From UBA5359 sp028699365 [NCBI: bacterium] (GTDB lineage: Bacteria; UBP13; UBA5359), in assembly GCA_028699365.1 (NCBI GenBank), contig JAQVUQ010000163.1, positions 1 to 6,504 on the forward strand: a DNA stretch of 6,504 nt. Reading direction: 5' to 3'. Within the stretch, counting starts at the first letter, position 1; every line of letters begins with the position of its first letter. The notes below the pieces were generated by a model that saw only the letters and a list, made by a program, of their open reading frames with translations, had not been told where the DNA came from and did not search any database. Shown here piece after piece: positions 6,254-6,504 of the stretch. A program made the translations under genes and the position numbers.

Positions 6254-6384
6254 TTGAGCAATTTAGTGGTTTAGCAGTTCAGGCATTTAGGAGAACGAGA
6301 AGAAGAGACCTCACAAATGATCTCCGGATGCCTTGAAGGCTGAATAATCAGCTTGAGAACTCCTAAAAAGCTAATGAGCTAAAT
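6254..6384. repeat. Octanucleotide TTTAGNNN array with an inverted counterpart arm
   Basis: Five consecutive 8-nt units fit TTTAG plus three variable bases: TTGAGCAA (6254-6261), TTTAGTGG (6262-6269), TTTAGCAG (6270-6277), TTCAGGCA (6278-6285) and TTTAGGAG (6286-6293). After 66 bases a second arm at 6360-6384 carries the same words in reverse orientation. An ungapped comparison of 6269-6293 with the reverse complement of 6360-6384 gives 17 of 25 matches, including an exact 8-bp pairing of TTTAGGAG with CTCCTAAA (6360-6367); mismatches fall mostly in the variable positions. GAGAAC also occurs directly at 6291-6296 and 6355-6360, at the inner edges of the arms. The layout parallels the AGGCACAA arms in the left spacer. 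No open reading frame of note lies inside. Confidence 0.6.
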
Positions 6385-6387
6385 AGC

Positions 6388-6504
6388 TTCGCGACAGGCT
6401 AAGCCTGTGAATGGGGGATTGAAGAAGATATAAAAGCATGAAACCATTCTTCACGACCTTGCGGGAGGGCGAGAGCCCGAACCCGTCCGGCAAAGCAAGT
6501 CCGG
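6388..6504. other. Potentially structured right-end segment, cut by the window edge
   Basis: Several pairings cluster here. ACAGGCT (6394-6400) and AGCCTGT (6402-6408) form a near-perfect palindrome. TGAAGAA (6420-6426) pairs with TTCTTCA (6447-6453). CGGG (6462-6465) pairs with CCCG (6482-6485), enclosing GGGC-GAGA-GCCC (6467-6478), a stem closed by a GNRA-type tetraloop. CTTG (6458-6461) pairs with CAAG (6496-6499) outside that. Such nested stems suggest a structured RNA or the end of a mobile element, but I do not recognise RNase P, SRP, tmRNA, 6S, or a group II intron end. The opposite reading is that the GC-rich part is the beginning of a gene (see the entry at 6438). Confidence 0.35.
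6438..6504 (+). CDS. Possible start of an unidentified gene (truncated by window end)
   Basis: From the ATG at 6438 the frame stays open to the window edge for 22 codons, beginning MKPFFTTLREGESPNPSGKA. The ribosome binding site is weak (AGAAGA at 6424-6429, about 8 bases upstream). Base composition shifts from AT-rich to GC-rich at about 6454, as at the start of other genes here. However, the +2 frame and the reverse strand are also open across this GC-rich stretch, and the same bases fold into stems, so the coding call is weak. I do not recognise a family. Confidence 0.25.
   Translation, partial: MKPFFTTLREGESPNPSGKASP

Noticed and set aside
6388-6504. Group II intron 5' end
   Set aside because: The stems and GNRA-type loop are suggestive, but the GTGYG-like 5' boundary is not seen and no reverse transcriptase is in the window.

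Overview
This is a bacterial window with five complete genes and one truncated gene, all on the + strand. The genes are moderately GC-rich and the outer intergenic regions are AT-richer. The combination of an exported peptidoglycan amidase with a copper-amine-oxidase-like N-domain plus AMIN domains, an RseC/MucC-family protein, a short site-2 protease, FtsH, and an archaeal-type bifunctional phosphoglucose/phosphomannose isomerase suggests a deep-branching, probably anaerobic, Clostridia-like or neighbouring lineage. That assignment is inference. No rRNA or single diagnostic marker is present, so I would not go below 'bacterium'.

Layout. (1) 2-130: the last 42 codons of a sugar-phosphate isomerase. 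(2) 131-368: a non-coding spacer with TTGGGG words, a 10-bp inverted repeat, and arrays of an AGGCACAA-type 8-nt word in both orientations. (3) 369-1328: a ROK-family sugar kinase, most likely a glucokinase. (4) 1369-2100: a minimal intramembrane metalloprotease (M50/S2P) without CBS domains. (5) 2102-2509: an RseC/MucC-family two-helix membrane protein with an N-terminal Cys cluster, starting one base after the protease stop. (6) 2564-4369: a complete FtsH with all catalytic residues. (7) 4370-4461: a short spacer with an unused Shine-Dalgarno-like sequence and a hairpin. (8) 4462-6165: a secreted N-acetylmuramoyl-L-alanine amidase. (9) 6166-6504: a non-coding stretch with a 7-nt tandem repeat, a second 8-nt periodic array in inverted arms, several potential hairpins, and possibly the start of another gene running off the end.

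How the genes fit together. The isomerase remnant and the ROK kinase form a plausible sugar entry step, with glucose phosphorylated and the product converted to fructose-6-phosphate. The next three genes look like a membrane-protein quality-control and signalling block: an intramembrane protease, an RseC-type membrane protein, and the AAA+ membrane protease FtsH. The amidase acts outside the membrane on the cell wall.

The protein-coding part is conventional. The most unusual material is in the two outer spacers. Both carry short-period (7-8 nt) word arrays, and in each spacer an 8-nt-period array recurs in inverted orientation. Whether these are genome-wide families, mobile-element remnants or structured RNAs cannot be settled from this window.
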